This document shows, piece after piece, positions 35,462 through 44,949 of a stretch of DNA of 64,000 nucleotides. A program made the position numbers and the translations under genes. How positions within the stretch are numbered: the stretch's first letter is position 1; the number at the start of each line of letters is the position of its first letter. The DNA is taken from NCBI GenBank assembly GCA_016712225.1, contig JADJRL010000003.1, positions 3,485,501-3,549,500 of the forward strand. The letters run 5' to 3'. This stretch comes from Candidatus Defluviibacterium haderslevense. GTDB taxonomy: Bacteria > Bacteroidota > Bacteroidia > Chitinophagales > Saprospiraceae. Below the pieces are notes generated by a model that was not told the DNA's origin, searched no databases, and saw nothing but the letters and a program-made list of their open reading frames with translations.

Positions 35462-37138
35462 ATGAGTTGGATTGATTGGATCGTTTTGTGTGGAACCTTG
35501 CTTTTCATTTTTATTTATGGAATGCTAAAAAGCAGAAGACAATCGAATCTCGACGAATTTATACTTGGGGACAGAACTTCACCTTGGTGGAAAGTTGGAT
35601 TAGCCGTAATGGCCACTCAGGCAAGTGCTATTACTTTTATTTCGACCACAGGACAAGGCTTTTCTGATGGCTTGCGTTTTGTTCAGTTCTATTTTGGTTT
35701 ACCAATTGCAATGTTTGTAATATGTATTGTCTTTATTCCTGTTTTTTACAGACTCAAGGTATATACTGCATATGAATATTTAGAGCAGAGATTTGATTTG
35801 AAAACAAGGATTTTCGCAGCCATGATTTTTCTAATTCAGCGTGGTTTAGCTGCGGGTGTTACGCTATATGCTCCATCCATTATACTTTCTTTAGTATTTG
35901 GATGGAATCTTCAATGGACACATGTTATAACTGGTATTATAGTCATTATTTATACGATTTCAGGAGGCGCCAAAGCAGTAACTGTAACGCAACTTCAACA
36001 AGTCACCGTTATATTTTTAGGAATGGCTTTTATATTTGGATACTTGATTTATTCATTTCCTCCTCAAATTAGCCTTCATAATGCGTTGCAAATTGCAGGT
36101 TGGAATAATAAAATGAATGGTGTTGACTTTCATTTAGATTTTAATAATCGATATAATTTTTGGGCTGGAATTACAGGTGGTTTTTTTTTAGCATTAGCTT
36201 ATTTTGGTACCGACCAATCACAAGTTCAACGTTACCTTGGTGGTAAAAATATATCCGAAAGTCGATTAGGTTTAATAATGAACGGCTTACTTAAAATTCC
36301 GATGCAGATTTTTATCTTGATGTGTGGTGTGTTGTTATTCGTATTTTTTCAATTTCAAAAAACACCATTGTCGTACAATACCAAAACTAATGATATTGTG
36401 GCAAAATATGAACCTGATCAATTTAAGTTGTGGCAATCTTCTTTGGATTCTATTCATGATAAAAGAATGGATCTGTTAAGTTCATTTTCAGTTTCTTCAG
36501 AACTTGAATTAAAATCTCTGAATGTAGCCCAAAATAATTTAAGAAATGAATTTCAGCAACATGTTAAGAGTGAATATAAAGACCTGGAGTCAAACGATAA
36601 GGATTATATTTTCTTGTATTACATACTTCATTTTTTGCCTGTTGGATTTATAGGATTATTAATTGCAGTTATTCTGTGTGCTGCGATGTCAAGTATTTCA
36701 GCAGAGTTGAATGCATTAGCTGGAACAACAACTGTAGATATCTACAAACGATTGTTTGCTAATCAAGAATCAGGTAAATCTGATGTATACTTTTCAAAGA
36801 TATTCACAATGGGGTGGGGATTGATTGCTATTAGCTTTGCATTTGTAGCTAATTTATTTGAGAATTTGATTCAATTTATTAATATCATTGGATCTCTATT
36901 CTATGGAAGTGTGTTAGGGATTTTTCTTGTTGCTTTTATGTTCAAGTGGATCAAAGGGTCAGCTGTATTTGTAGCAGCGTGCTGTGCTCAGATCGTGACA
37001 ATCGTTTTGTTTTATTACAGTGACATTGGATTTCTTTGGTATAATGTTATTTCTTGTTGTATTGTGATTGTATTCAGCAGCATCATTCAGTTTGGAATAA
37101 ATTCAAAAAAAGGCAATACAGATGTATATCAAATATAG
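35462..37138 (+). CDS. Sodium/solute symporter (SSS family)
   Basis: A 558-residue protein with about 13-14 spans, of the SSS family that includes SglT, PutP and the sialic-acid transporters. The N-terminal YGMLKSRRQSNLDEFILGDR, then MATQASAITFISTTGQGFSDG, fits the sodium-site helix; the signature region is AYFGTDQSQVQRYLGGKN. A soluble loop of about 80 residues (LWQSSLDSIHDKRMDLLSS and after) interrupts the membrane core before AAMSSISAELNALAGT. It ends the PIG-L/microprotein unit and probably imports a sugar-like or acidic product made by the upstream deacetylase. Confidence 0.88.
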   Translation: MSWIDWIVLCGTLLFIFIYGMLKSRRQSNLDEFILGDRTSPWWKVGLAVMATQASAITFISTTGQGFSDGLRFVQFYFGLPIAMFVICIVFIPVFYRLKVYTAYEYLEQRFDLKTRIFAAMIFLIQRGLAAGVTLYAPSIILSLVFGWNLQWTHVITGIIVIIYTISGGAKAVTVTQLQQVTVIFLGMAFIFGYLIYSFPPQISLHNALQIAGWNNKMNGVDFHLDFNNRYNFWAGITGGFFLALAYFGTDQSQVQRYLGGKNISESRLGLIMNGLLKIPMQIFILMCGVLLFVFFQFQKTPLSYNTKTNDIVAKYEPDQFKLWQSSLDSIHDKRMDLLSSFSVSSELELKSLNVAQNNLRNEFQQHVKSEYKDLESNDKDYIFLYYILHFLPVGFIGLLIAVILCAAMSSISAELNALAGTTTVDIYKRLFANQESGKSDVYFSKIFTMGWGLIAISFAFVANLFENLIQFINIIGSLFYGSVLGIFLVAFMFKWIKGSAVFVAACCAQIVTIVLFYYSDIGFLWYNVISCCIVIVFSSIIQFGINSKKGNTDVYQI

Positions 37139-37147
37139 AATTAAGAT

Positions 37148-39517
37148 TTATTTGTTGACATTATAGACCAAACATTTAAGATGTGAAAATTGATATTCAG
37201 AATTATTTCTGTTTATGAGTTTTATTTCAAATTTCAAGGTGCTGTCACTAGTAATTGGAGGGTTAAGTTTTAAGTGAAATTGATAGTTTATTTTATCTAA
37301 AGGATAATTCAAATTAATTTCCTCCAAAGTACTATCACAATTTGTCATCCATTTAATTTTAAGATTTGGAAATGCTTCAGGTTCGCTCAAACAATGGAGT
37401 GATATATCCGCATAAACGGGTTGATTTTGTATCGAAGAAATGGAGCAGATATTTTTAGAAAGGTCATTTGATTTTATGGTGTCTTGTCTATATTCATTAA
37501 AATAAATGTGTTGTTGTGTGAAATTAAAAAATAAGGCGTCCGGCATGAGTTTGAAATTCAAGGAGGCATTTAGACTTGCAGCACGATATATACTCAATTT
37601 CTTTCGCATTTCGTCTAATTTATTTTTATCATATATTTCCTTTAAATCCATATCTGGATATAATTTAAAAAGATAATTCTCATCTGATAAATAATATCCA
37701 TTAGAATAGTAATCTACCAATTGACGATTGTCATTCATAAATACGATATCTCGATTTCCATTGAAAGCAGTATCAAATGTAATTTTGGATCCAAGAGAGG
37801 TTGAAAATTCTGGAACGTTGAAATTATATTTCAGTTTAAAAAAGGAAAGTAACGTTTCATATAAATCTTGGTGCGTACTTAGGGCTTTAAATTCTTGAGG
37901 TTTTTTTAATTTTGGAGAAAAAACGATAAATGGAACTCTGTATTTTTCAATATCGTTGGCAATAGGAAGTTCTGACATTTGATGATCACCTGTGATAAAA
38001 AAGAGTGTATTTTCATAATCAGCTCTTTGTTGGTATTTGTAAAATAATTTTCTATAAGCATCATCTACATTGTAGAGTGTCAAATAGAATCGTTTATGTT
38101 TTTCAAAATGTTTAATATCTTCAATATCAGTAATTTTCTCAAGATCTTGTTTGAAGCGCTTATTATAGTATTCCGGATCACTTACAATAAAAGGTGAGTG
38201 ACTCGTTCCGGTGAAGAGGACATCCAACCTTTTAACACGCTGGATACTGTCGGTATACCGTAAATATTGATCAAAAAAATCAATGTCATTGTATCCCCAG
38301 AAATGTTGTTCTTCGCCCACATTAACTTTTGTGAAGTCGGGGTCAAATGAATTCTTGTCAATAATTCTGTCAATATTGTTGAATTTATAATAATGTTCCT
38401 TGTTGTGAAACCATGAACCCTGACTATAATAGAAAGTATTTCGATAATTATTTTCCTTCAGAACATTCATTAAGGAAAAATGATAGGGGTATATTTGCAT
38501 CAATGTAAAACCACTTTCTCCGTAAGGTACAGCAGCTGTTAAGCATGGGTTTGCAGCAAATGAACGCTCTCCTAAAGAAAAAAAATTGGGCCAAAACAAA
38601 CTAACTTTGGACAAACTATCCAAAAATGGCATAAAATGAATCCCTCTAATTGGGTGGATAAAGTATTCTGAAAGACTTTCTGTTAAAAGGATGACTACAT
38701 TTGGCGGGGTATTTTCTAAATTCAAATAGGCACTTAAAGAATCAACGGCTTTGAATTTATGAAGAAAGGGATATTCCGGGTCGATGTATTCAGGCCCAGG
38801 AAATTCATGTTGAAATTTCAAGGAGAGTTCTTCTAAAGGCGGTGCAAAGAATTTTGAAGTACTTGATTTAAAGACGTTTTTATAAAAAAAGTAAGATTTA
38901 TTATTGAATAAGTCAACTGCCACAGGTAAGCGAGCATACAAGTTGATTAAAACAAAAGCTATAAGGCTGATTATTCCACCATATAGTATTTTGTTTAATG
39001 GCAAAATATTGAAGGGATATTGCCTAAAATAATAACCAAGTATGGTCCAGGAACCAATAGAAACGATCAAAGCACTGATGATTCTATAAAAGGTAATACC
39101 GGAAGTATTGATGGAAAAAGCCATTTCACTGGCATCATGACTAAATAAAAATATATCTAGTGGTTTGAGTTGATAGAAAAAATATTCAATAATTAATAGG
39201 TGGCAAACAATTAGAAAAAAGACGATAGTTTCAAATAATTTTGGCCCAACTCTCCTTTTAAAATGGTTTAGCCATTTATAAATGGGAGCGAAAATTGCAA
39301 AAATACCTAAACAAAGTAAAAGATCCATTCCTAATCCAAATAGTTCTGATTTGAATAATTTGGCTGGGCGAAAGAGGACTAAAGCAGTTACATATTCATA
39401 AATTCTTAGGACAACAACGAATATTAAAGTTAAATAAATTAGAGTTATATAGTCTTTTCTCCATTTGGAAGAAGGTTTATTAGTATGTGCAGACCTGATC
39501 TTAAATCTATGTTTCAT
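37148..39517 (-). CDS. LTA synthase-like sulfatase-superfamily membrane enzyme
   Basis: A 789-residue protein. Residues ~25-210 hold five membrane spans, followed by a periplasmic alkaline-phosphatase-superfamily domain. Metal-site features are NVVILLTESLSEYF (Glu), the candidate nucleophile region GERSFAANP, TGTSHSPF, and FFITGDHQMSE with the Asp-His pair. These match LtaS/MdoB-type phosphoglycerol or phosphoethanolamine transferases more than true sulfatases. The last ~120 residues form an extra beta-rich domain. In Bacteroidota, which lack LTA, a role in lipid-headgroup or glycan modification is likely. It converges with the symporter gene with 9 bp between stops. Confidence 0.85.
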   Translation of the reverse strand: MKHRFKIRSAHTNKPSSKWRKDYITLIYLTLIFVVVLRIYEYVTALVLFRPAKLFKSELFGLGMDLLLCLGIFAIFAPIYKWLNHFKRRVGPKLFETIVFFLIVCHLLIIEYFFYQLKPLDIFLFSHDASEMAFSINTSGITFYRIISALIVSIGSWTILGYYFRQYPFNILPLNKILYGGIISLIAFVLINLYARLPVAVDLFNNKSYFFYKNVFKSSTSKFFAPPLEELSLKFQHEFPGPEYIDPEYPFLHKFKAVDSLSAYLNLENTPPNVVILLTESLSEYFIHPIRGIHFMPFLDSLSKVSLFWPNFFSLGERSFAANPCLTAAVPYGESGFTLMQIYPYHFSLMNVLKENNYRNTFYYSQGSWFHNKEHYYKFNNIDRIIDKNSFDPDFTKVNVGEEQHFWGYNDIDFFDQYLRYTDSIQRVKRLDVLFTGTSHSPFIVSDPEYYNKRFKQDLEKITDIEDIKHFEKHKRFYLTLYNVDDAYRKLFYKYQQRADYENTLFFITGDHQMSELPIANDIEKYRVPFIVFSPKLKKPQEFKALSTHQDLYETLLSFFKLKYNFNVPEFSTSLGSKITFDTAFNGNRDIVFMNDNRQLVDYYSNGYYLSDENYLFKLYPDMDLKEIYDKNKLDEMRKKLSIYRAASLNASLNFKLMPDALFFNFTQQHIYFNEYRQDTIKSNDLSKNICSISSIQNQPVYADISLHCLSEPEAFPNLKIKWMTNCDSTLEEINLNYPLDKINYQFHLKLNPPITSDSTLKFEIKLINRNNSEYQFSHLKCLVYNVNK

Positions 39518-39577
39518 TAATGCTGCATATTTTTGGCTTAAATATTAAAGGAAGTAACTGTATGACTGCAAAGATGT

Positions 39578-40042
39578 TTAAATATTTTGATGTAAATATA
39601 TAACCCCATTTTCCCATCCCGGATAGAATTTAGTGTTATATTTTCTATAAAATCCTTTAGCTAATTCGTTCCAATCTAAAACCTGCCACTTCACAATTTT
39701 TGCCCCAACTAACCTTGCTTCTTTCAGAAAAGCTTCGAACAGCAATGTTCCTATCCCATATCTCCTAAACGGCTCCCTGACGATTAGATCTTCGAGGTAT
39801 AGAGCTTTCCCATTCCAGGTTGAAAAATAGTTTTGATATAAGGCCATTCCTAAGACTTGTTGATGTTCATCCACTGCCAAAATTGCGTAAAATAGTCCTT
39901 CATCCAATCCCTTATGAAAATCGAGTTCCGAGGTATGGACTTCCAGTGGAGAATTTTCATAAATGGCCAGTTCCATAACAAGATTAAAAATTATTTTAGC
40001 GTCCTGAATGCTGGCTTTTCTAATAAATACTGGCACTTTCAT
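39578..40042 (-). CDS. GNAT-family N-acetyltransferase
   Basis: A 154-residue acetyl-CoA-dependent acetyltransferase. Motif B-like ALYLEDLIVREPFRRYGIGT contains the pyrophosphate-binding RRYGIGT loop; the N-terminal RKASIQDAKIIFNLVMELA and the C-terminal WQVLDWNELAKGFYRKYNTKF match the diamine/SSAT-like subgroup. The substrate may be a polyamine or amino acid derivative. It is divergent from rpsL; a minus-strand -7 box (complement CAAATCTA, 40065-40072) lies in the short gap. Confidence 0.85.
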   Translation of the reverse strand: MKVPVFIRKASIQDAKIIFNLVMELAIYENSPLEVHTSELDFHKGLDEGLFYAILAVDEHQQVLGMALYQNYFSTWNGKALYLEDLIVREPFRRYGIGTLLFEAFLKEARLVGAKIVKWQVLDWNELAKGFYRKYNTKFYPGWENGVIYLHQNI

Positions 40043-40094
40043 ATCTAAATGGTTTGTTAAGGTGCAAATCTATAAATAAAATAGTTGATCTGAT

Positions 40095-40125
40095 TTTGTG
40101 ATTATATGAAAGTATATTACCTTTG
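40095..40125 (+). promoter_or_regulatory. Promoter of the ribosomal protein cluster
   Basis: TTTG (40095-40098), 19 bases, TACCTTTG (40118-40125): an exact Bacteroidota consensus identical in its -7 box to that of arcA. Transcription should begin about 40131, giving an ~80-base leader before rpsL. A bulged hairpin CCTTATGG (40131-40138) with CCATAAAGG (40150-40158) would sit at the 5' end of the transcript. Confidence 0.82.
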
Positions 40126-40211
40126 CGTCTCCTTATGGAATAGGTGTGCCCATAAAGGATTGATTTTGAACAAAATAAGTTTAACAAAAAAAAGAAACAG
40201 TACTATATAAT

Positions 40212-40586
40212 ATGCCTACTATTAATCAGTTGATCCGAAAAGGAAGGGAAAAAGTGGTAAATAAGAGCAAATCAAGAGCTCTTCAATCCAATCCTCAGAA
40301 GCGTGGAGTATGTACTCGGGTATATACGACTACACCAAAGAAACCAAATTCAGCTTTAAGAAAAGTAGCAAAAGTTAGGTTAACTAACGGTACTGAAGTT
40401 ATTTGCTATATTCCAGGTGAAGGTCATAATTTACAAGAACACTCCATAGTATTAGTGAGAGGTGGTCGGGTTAAAGACTTACCGGGTGTAAGGTATACCA
40501 TCGTAAGAGGTGCCTTAGATACAGCTGGGGTTAATAATAGAAAGCAAAGTAGATCAAAATACGGAACGAAACGTCCTAAAAAATAA
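40212..40586 (+). CDS. rpsL: 30S ribosomal protein S12
   Basis: A 124-residue decoding-centre protein. TTPKKPNSALRK and RVKDLPGVRY hold the lysines (E. coli Lys42 and Lys87) where streptomycin resistance changes map; both are wild type here. First gene of the cluster, preceded by a full promoter and an ~80-base leader. Confidence 0.98.
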   Translation: MPTINQLIRKGREKVVNKSKSRALQSNPQKRGVCTRVYTTTPKKPNSALRKVAKVRLTNGTEVICYIPGEGHNLQEHSIVLVRGGRVKDLPGVRYTIVRGALDTAGVNNRKQSRSKYGTKRPKK

Positions 40587-40615
40587 ATTTATATAGATTT
40601 TAGCTCTTTTATAAA

Positions 40616-41083
40616 ATGAGAAAAAGTAAACCAAAGAAACGAATTCTTCAACCAGATCCTAGATTTGGAGATGTGTTGGTAACACAATTTGTAAATAATT
40701 TATTATGGCAAGGAAAGAAAAGTACTGCCTACAATATATTTTATGATGCAATGGATCAAGTGGAGGCAAAAATGTCTGAAAACCCACATGAAGTTTGGAA
40801 AAAAGCTATTGCTAATGTAATGCCGCATATAGAAGTTCGACCTAAGCGTATTGGTGGGGCTACTTTCCAGATTCCTCAGGAAATGAGACCTGCTCGTAAG
40901 CTTTCTATAGGTATAAAATGGTTAATTAAATATTCTCGTTCCAGAGCAGGTAAAGGAATGGCTGAGAAATTAGCTTCTGAAGTCATTGCGGCATCAAAAA
41001 ATGAAGGAGCAGCAGTTAAGAAAAAAGAAGATACACACAAAATGGCAGAATCGAATAGAGCTTTTGCCCATTTTAGAGCATAA
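40616..41083 (+). CDS. rpsG: 30S ribosomal protein S7
   Basis: A 155-residue 3' major domain organiser of the 30S head. RKSKPKKRILQPDPRFGDVLV, RPKRIGGATFQIP and the C-terminal MAESNRAFAHFRA are typical. It lies 29 bp after rpsL and 16 bp before fusA, the standard str order. Confidence 0.98.
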   Translation: MRKSKPKKRILQPDPRFGDVLVTQFVNNLLWQGKKSTAYNIFYDAMDQVEAKMSENPHEVWKKAIANVMPHIEVRPKRIGGATFQIPQEMRPARKLSIGIKWLIKYSRSRAGKGMAEKLASEVIAASKNEGAAVKKKEDTHKMAESNRAFAHFRA

Positions 41084-41099
41084 CATCTAGGAATTAAAA

Positions 41100-43253
41100 A
41101 TGGCAAAGGATTTAAAATACTTAAGGAATATAGGAATTGCAGCTCACATCGATGCTGGCAAAACAACCACAACAGAACGTATATTGTATTATACTGGGAT
41201 GACCCATAAAATTGGTGAGGTTCACGATGGAGCTGCTACAATGGACTGGATGGCACAAGAACAGGAGCGTGGTATTACCATTACTTCTGCGGCTACCCAG
41301 ACGTTTTGGAAATGGAAAAATTCTGAATATATTATCAATATTATAGATACTCCGGGACACGTTGACTTTACGGTTGAGGTAAATCGTTCATTACGCGTTT
41401 TAGACGGTCTTGTTTTCCTTTTTTCAGCTGTTGATGGGGTAGAACCTCAATCTGAAACCAACTGGAGACTTGCAGACAATTATAAAGTACCAAGATTAGG
41501 ATTTGTTAACAAAATGGATCGGCAAGGTGCTGATTTCATTATGGTTGTGAATCAAGTTAAAAAAATGTTGGGTTCTAATGCAGTGCCACTTCAAGTTCCA
41601 ATTGGGGCTGAAGAACATTTTATTGGAGTTGTTGATCTGATTACCAATACCGCAATGGTTTGGGATGAAGCATCAAGAGGAATGTCCTATAAAGAAATTC
41701 CTATTCCAGAAGATTTAAAAAGTACAGTGCACGAATATCGTCAGCAATTGATTGAAAATATTGCTGAATATGATGATGATTTAATGGTTAAATTCTTTGA
41801 GGCACCTGAAACCATCACAGAACAGGAGATGATTAACGCCATTCGTTCAGCGGTGTGCGATATGAAGTTTGTTCCTATGATGTGTGGATCAGCTTTTAAA
41901 AATAAAGGTGTTCAGGCGGTTTTAGATGCAGTGTGTGCTTTCTTGCCAAGTCCGCTTGATGTGGATGCGGTTAAAGGAACTCACCCTAAAACAGATGAGG
42001 AGTTATTGAGAAAACCATCTGCAGATGAACCATTTTCAGCACTTGCTTTTAAAGTAGCAACAGATCCATTTGTAGGTCGACTTGTGTTTATTAGAGTTTA
42101 CTCCGGAAGACTAGATGCAGGATCGTATGTTACAAAAGTTAGGTCTGATAAAGACAGAATTAGTATTGACAAAGAGCGAATTTCTAGGCTTTTCTTGATG
42201 CATGCAAATGACAGAAAGTCAATAGATTATATAGAAGCAGGAGATATTGCTGCAGCAGTTGGATTTAAAGATATCAAAACAGGTGATACACTTTGTGATG
42301 AAGCGAATCCAATCTTATTGGAAGCCATGAATTTTCCTGAACCAGTTATTAGTATAGCCATTGAGCCTAAGACTCAAAAAGATCAGGATAGATTAGGAAT
42401 GTCTTTAGCGAAATTAGCTGAAGAGGATCCAACTTTCAGAGTATTTACAGATGAAAACACTGGCCAAACCATCATTAGCGGAATGGGGGAGTTGCACTTA
42501 GAAATTATTGTTGATCGTTTACGTAGAGAATTTAATGTTGAGTGTAATCAAGGAGCACCACAAGTAAATTATAAAGAGTCTTTGACGAGAACTGTTGAAC
42601 ATAGAGAGAAACTTAAGAAACAAACTGGTGGTTCAGGTTTATTTGCTGATATAGCTTTCAGTATAGGTCCTGCTGATGAAGAATTTTTGAATAGCGATGA
42701 ATTCAAAAGTGGTAAGACTAGAATGCAATTTGTTTGGGATATATTCGGAGGTTCTATTGATAAATCATATTTACCATCAATAACTAAGGGTTTTGATTCC
42801 ATGATGAATCAAGGAATTTTAGCCGGATACAATATTGAAAACATGAAAATTCGTGTGTATGATGGATCAATGCACGCAGTAGACTCTAAACCACAGGCAT
42901 TCGAATTGTGTGCTAAAGAAGGATTCAGAGAAGCAGCTCCAAAAACAGCACCACAAATATTGGAACCCATAATGAAGCTGGAAGTTATTACACCAGAAGA
43001 AAATGTTGGTCCGGTAATTGGAGATTTGAATAGAAGAAGAGGTTTGCCAAAAGGTCAGGAACCAAGAATGGGAAATGCAGTAGCAATACAGGCAGATGTT
43101 CCTCTTTCTGAAATGTTTGGATATGTTACGCAATTGCGTACGATTACTTCCGGAAGGGCGAGTTCAACAATGGAATTCTCTCATTATTCTCCTGTTCCAA
43201 AGAATATATCAGAAGAAATCGTTGCGAAAGCAAAAGGAAATGTAAAAGTTTAG
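41100..43253 (+). CDS. fusA: Elongation factor G
   Basis: A 717-residue translocation GTPase. G1 AAHIDAGKT (14-22), switch 2 DTPGHVDFT, G4 NKMDRQGAD, and domain IV/V blocks such as GDLNRRRG and GNAVAIQADVPLSEMFGY are complete. Unlike the classical str operon, no tuf gene follows; rpsJ is next after 29 bases. Confidence 0.98.
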   Translation: MAKDLKYLRNIGIAAHIDAGKTTTTERILYYTGMTHKIGEVHDGAATMDWMAQEQERGITITSAATQTFWKWKNSEYIINIIDTPGHVDFTVEVNRSLRVLDGLVFLFSAVDGVEPQSETNWRLADNYKVPRLGFVNKMDRQGADFIMVVNQVKKMLGSNAVPLQVPIGAEEHFIGVVDLITNTAMVWDEASRGMSYKEIPIPEDLKSTVHEYRQQLIENIAEYDDDLMVKFFEAPETITEQEMINAIRSAVCDMKFVPMMCGSAFKNKGVQAVLDAVCAFLPSPLDVDAVKGTHPKTDEELLRKPSADEPFSALAFKVATDPFVGRLVFIRVYSGRLDAGSYVTKVRSDKDRISIDKERISRLFLMHANDRKSIDYIEAGDIAAAVGFKDIKTGDTLCDEANPILLEAMNFPEPVISIAIEPKTQKDQDRLGMSLAKLAEEDPTFRVFTDENTGQTIISGMGELHLEIIVDRLRREFNVECNQGAPQVNYKESLTRTVEHREKLKKQTGGSGLFADIAFSIGPADEEFLNSDEFKSGKTRMQFVWDIFGGSIDKSYLPSITKGFDSMMNQGILAGYNIENMKIRVYDGSMHAVDSKPQAFELCAKEGFREAAPKTAPQILEPIMKLEVITPEENVGPVIGDLNRRRGLPKGQEPRMGNAVAIQADVPLSEMFGYVTQLRTITSGRASSTMEFSHYSPVPKNISEEIVAKAKGNVKV

Positions 43254-43282
43254 TATAAATAATATAATAAATAAAAATAGGC

Positions 43283-43591
43283 ATGAATCAAAAAATTCGG
43301 ATAAAGCTCCGCTCTTATGACCATAATTTGGTTGATAAAAGTACGGAGAAGATTGTCAAAACTGTTCGCAATAGCGGTGCAGTTGTTGCTGGTCCGATTC
43401 CGCTGCCCACTGAGAAGGAAATATTTACCGTCTTGCGTTCACCGCACGTAAATAAAAAAGCTCGTGAGCAGTTTCAACTTCGGACCCACAAACGCTTAAT
43501 TGAGATTTACACGCCGACCCCGAAAACGGTCGATGCGTTGTCAAAACTCGAATTACCAAGCGGCGTTGATATTCAGGTCAAATTGTCCTAA
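43283..43591 (+). CDS. rpsJ: 30S ribosomal protein S10
   Basis: A 102-residue protein of the 30S head, also NusE in antitermination. IRIKLRSYDHNLVDKST and HVNKKAREQFQLRTHKR are typical. Base use differs from its neighbours: I count about 44% GC, and all arginine codons are CGN with no AGA, whereas adjacent genes rely on AGA. It is followed by the longest internal spacer of the cluster (91 bp). Confidence 0.98.
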   Translation: MNQKIRIKLRSYDHNLVDKSTEKIVKTVRNSGAVVAGPIPLPTEKEIFTVLRSPHVNKKAREQFQLRTHKRLIEIYTPTPKTVDALSKLELPSGVDIQVKLS

Positions 43592-43627
43592 TTTTTTTAT
43601 TAGAATAAAACAACATTATTTTTAAAT

Positions 43628-43651
43628 CAATCTATCATTATTGATGGGTTG
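43628..43651 (+). other. RNA hairpin in the rpsJ-rplC spacer
   Basis: CAATCTATCA (43628-43637), loop TTAT, TGATGGGTTG (43642-43651) pair over 10 positions as RNA, including two G-U wobbles. It lies 32 bases before the GTG start of rplC and lacks a T-tract. It could be a processing or translational control site. Confidence 0.45.
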
Positions 43652-43682
43652 CGTTTAGAATTAACAAATAAAATTTTTTACC

Positions 43683-44315
43683 GTGAATGGAATAATCGGA
43701 ACAAAAATCGGGATGACAAGCATCTATGCAGCTGATGGTAAAGCTATTGCCTGCACAGTTGTACAAGCATCTCCAAACGTTGTTACACAAGTTAAGACAG
43801 AAGAAAGTGATGGCTATTCTGCATTACAGTTGTCTTACGGTGACAAAAGAGCAAAAAGTGCTAACAAAGCTTATACTGGACACTTTTTGAAAGCCAATAC
43901 AGTACCTAAAAAGAAATCACTTGAATTTGGTGGTATTCCTTTGGCGAAAGTACTGGGTGACACCATTTCAATAACTGAATTGTTTAAAGAAGGCGATACA
44001 GTACATGCAACAGGTACATCAAAAGGAAAAGGATTTCAAGGTGTAGTAAAGAGACATGGTTTCGGCGGTGTTCAAAATGCTACCCACGGTCAACATAATA
44101 GAGGTCGTGCTCCAGGTTCAATTGGTGCTTCCTCTTATCCATCTAAAGTTGTCAAGGGTTTACGAATGGCAGGGCAAGATGGTGTTGATAAAGTAAAAAT
44201 ACGCAATTTGAAGATTGCTAAAATTATGGAAGAAAAGAATTTGATATTGATCATTGGTGCTATACCTGGTCATAAGGGTTCAATTGTAATCATAGAAAAA
44301 AGTAAGACATCATGA
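43683..44315 (+). CDS. rplC: 50S ribosomal protein L3
   Basis: A 210-residue early-assembly 50S protein. It begins at GTG; the sequence MNGIIGTKIGMT fits the conserved L3 N-terminus exactly and no ATG suits. The GKGFQGVVKRHGFGG loop reaches the peptidyl transferase centre. It overlaps rplD by 4 bp. Confidence 0.97.
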   Translation: MNGIIGTKIGMTSIYAADGKAIACTVVQASPNVVTQVKTEESDGYSALQLSYGDKRAKSANKAYTGHFLKANTVPKKKSLEFGGIPLAKVLGDTISITELFKEGDTVHATGTSKGKGFQGVVKRHGFGGVQNATHGQHNRGRAPGSIGASSYPSKVVKGLRMAGQDGVDKVKIRNLKIAKIMEEKNLILIIGAIPGHKGSIVIIEKSKTS

Positions 44316-44938
44316 ACATAGATATCTTAAATACGAATGGAAAAAGTACAGGAAGGTCTATCGAACTACCTGATTCTATTTTTGGTGTTGAGCCCAATCA
44401 ACATGTCCTTTACTTAGCAGTTAAAGAATATTTGGCTAATCAACGTCAAGGAACAGCTGACTCAACAGAACGCGGTGATGTTCATAGAACGACTAAGAAA
44501 TTCAAAAGACAAAAAGGTACTGGAGGAGCAAGAGCTGGTTCATTGAAAAACCCTATGTTTAAAGGTGGTGGTCGTGCATTCGGTCCTCATCCAAGAGATT
44601 ATACTCAAAAGCTAAATAAGAAAGTTAAGACTATTGCTCGTAAATCGGCTCTTTCCCAATTGGCTACTAACGGTAAAATAAAAGTTGTAGAGGATTTCTC
44701 TTTTGAAACACCAAAAACTAAGGAGTTTTATAACATATTGAAGAACCTTGAATTGCACAATAATAAAATTTTAGTTGTTACTCCAGAGTACAATGAAATG
44801 TTTTATATGGCAGGTAGAAATATTCCAAAAACATCTTTGCAAATTGCTAAAGATCTGAATACCTATCAGATACTTAATTGTCAAACTTTACTTTTGACTG
44901 AATCAAGTATTGATAAAATTAAAGAAACTTTAAGCTAA
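44312..44938 (+). CDS. rplD: 50S ribosomal protein L4
   Basis: A 208-residue exit-tunnel protein. The tunnel loop RQKGTGGARAGSLKNPMFKGG is normal, with no insertion of the macrolide-resistance type. It is coupled to rplC by an ATGA overlap. Autoregulation of the S10 operon as in E. coli cannot be inferred. Confidence 0.97.
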   Translation: MNIDILNTNGKSTGRSIELPDSIFGVEPNQHVLYLAVKEYLANQRQGTADSTERGDVHRTTKKFKRQKGTGGARAGSLKNPMFKGGGRAFGPHPRDYTQKLNKKVKTIARKSALSQLATNGKIKVVEDFSFETPKTKEFYNILKNLELHNNKILVVTPEYNEMFYMAGRNIPKTSLQIAKDLNTYQILNCQTLLLTESSIDKIKETLS

Positions 44939-44949
44939 TTAATTGGATC

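Noticed and set aside
43254..43282. Missing tuf gene as a deletion
   Set aside because: Absence of tuf between fusA and rpsJ is normal in Bacteroidota, and the spacing shows no scar.
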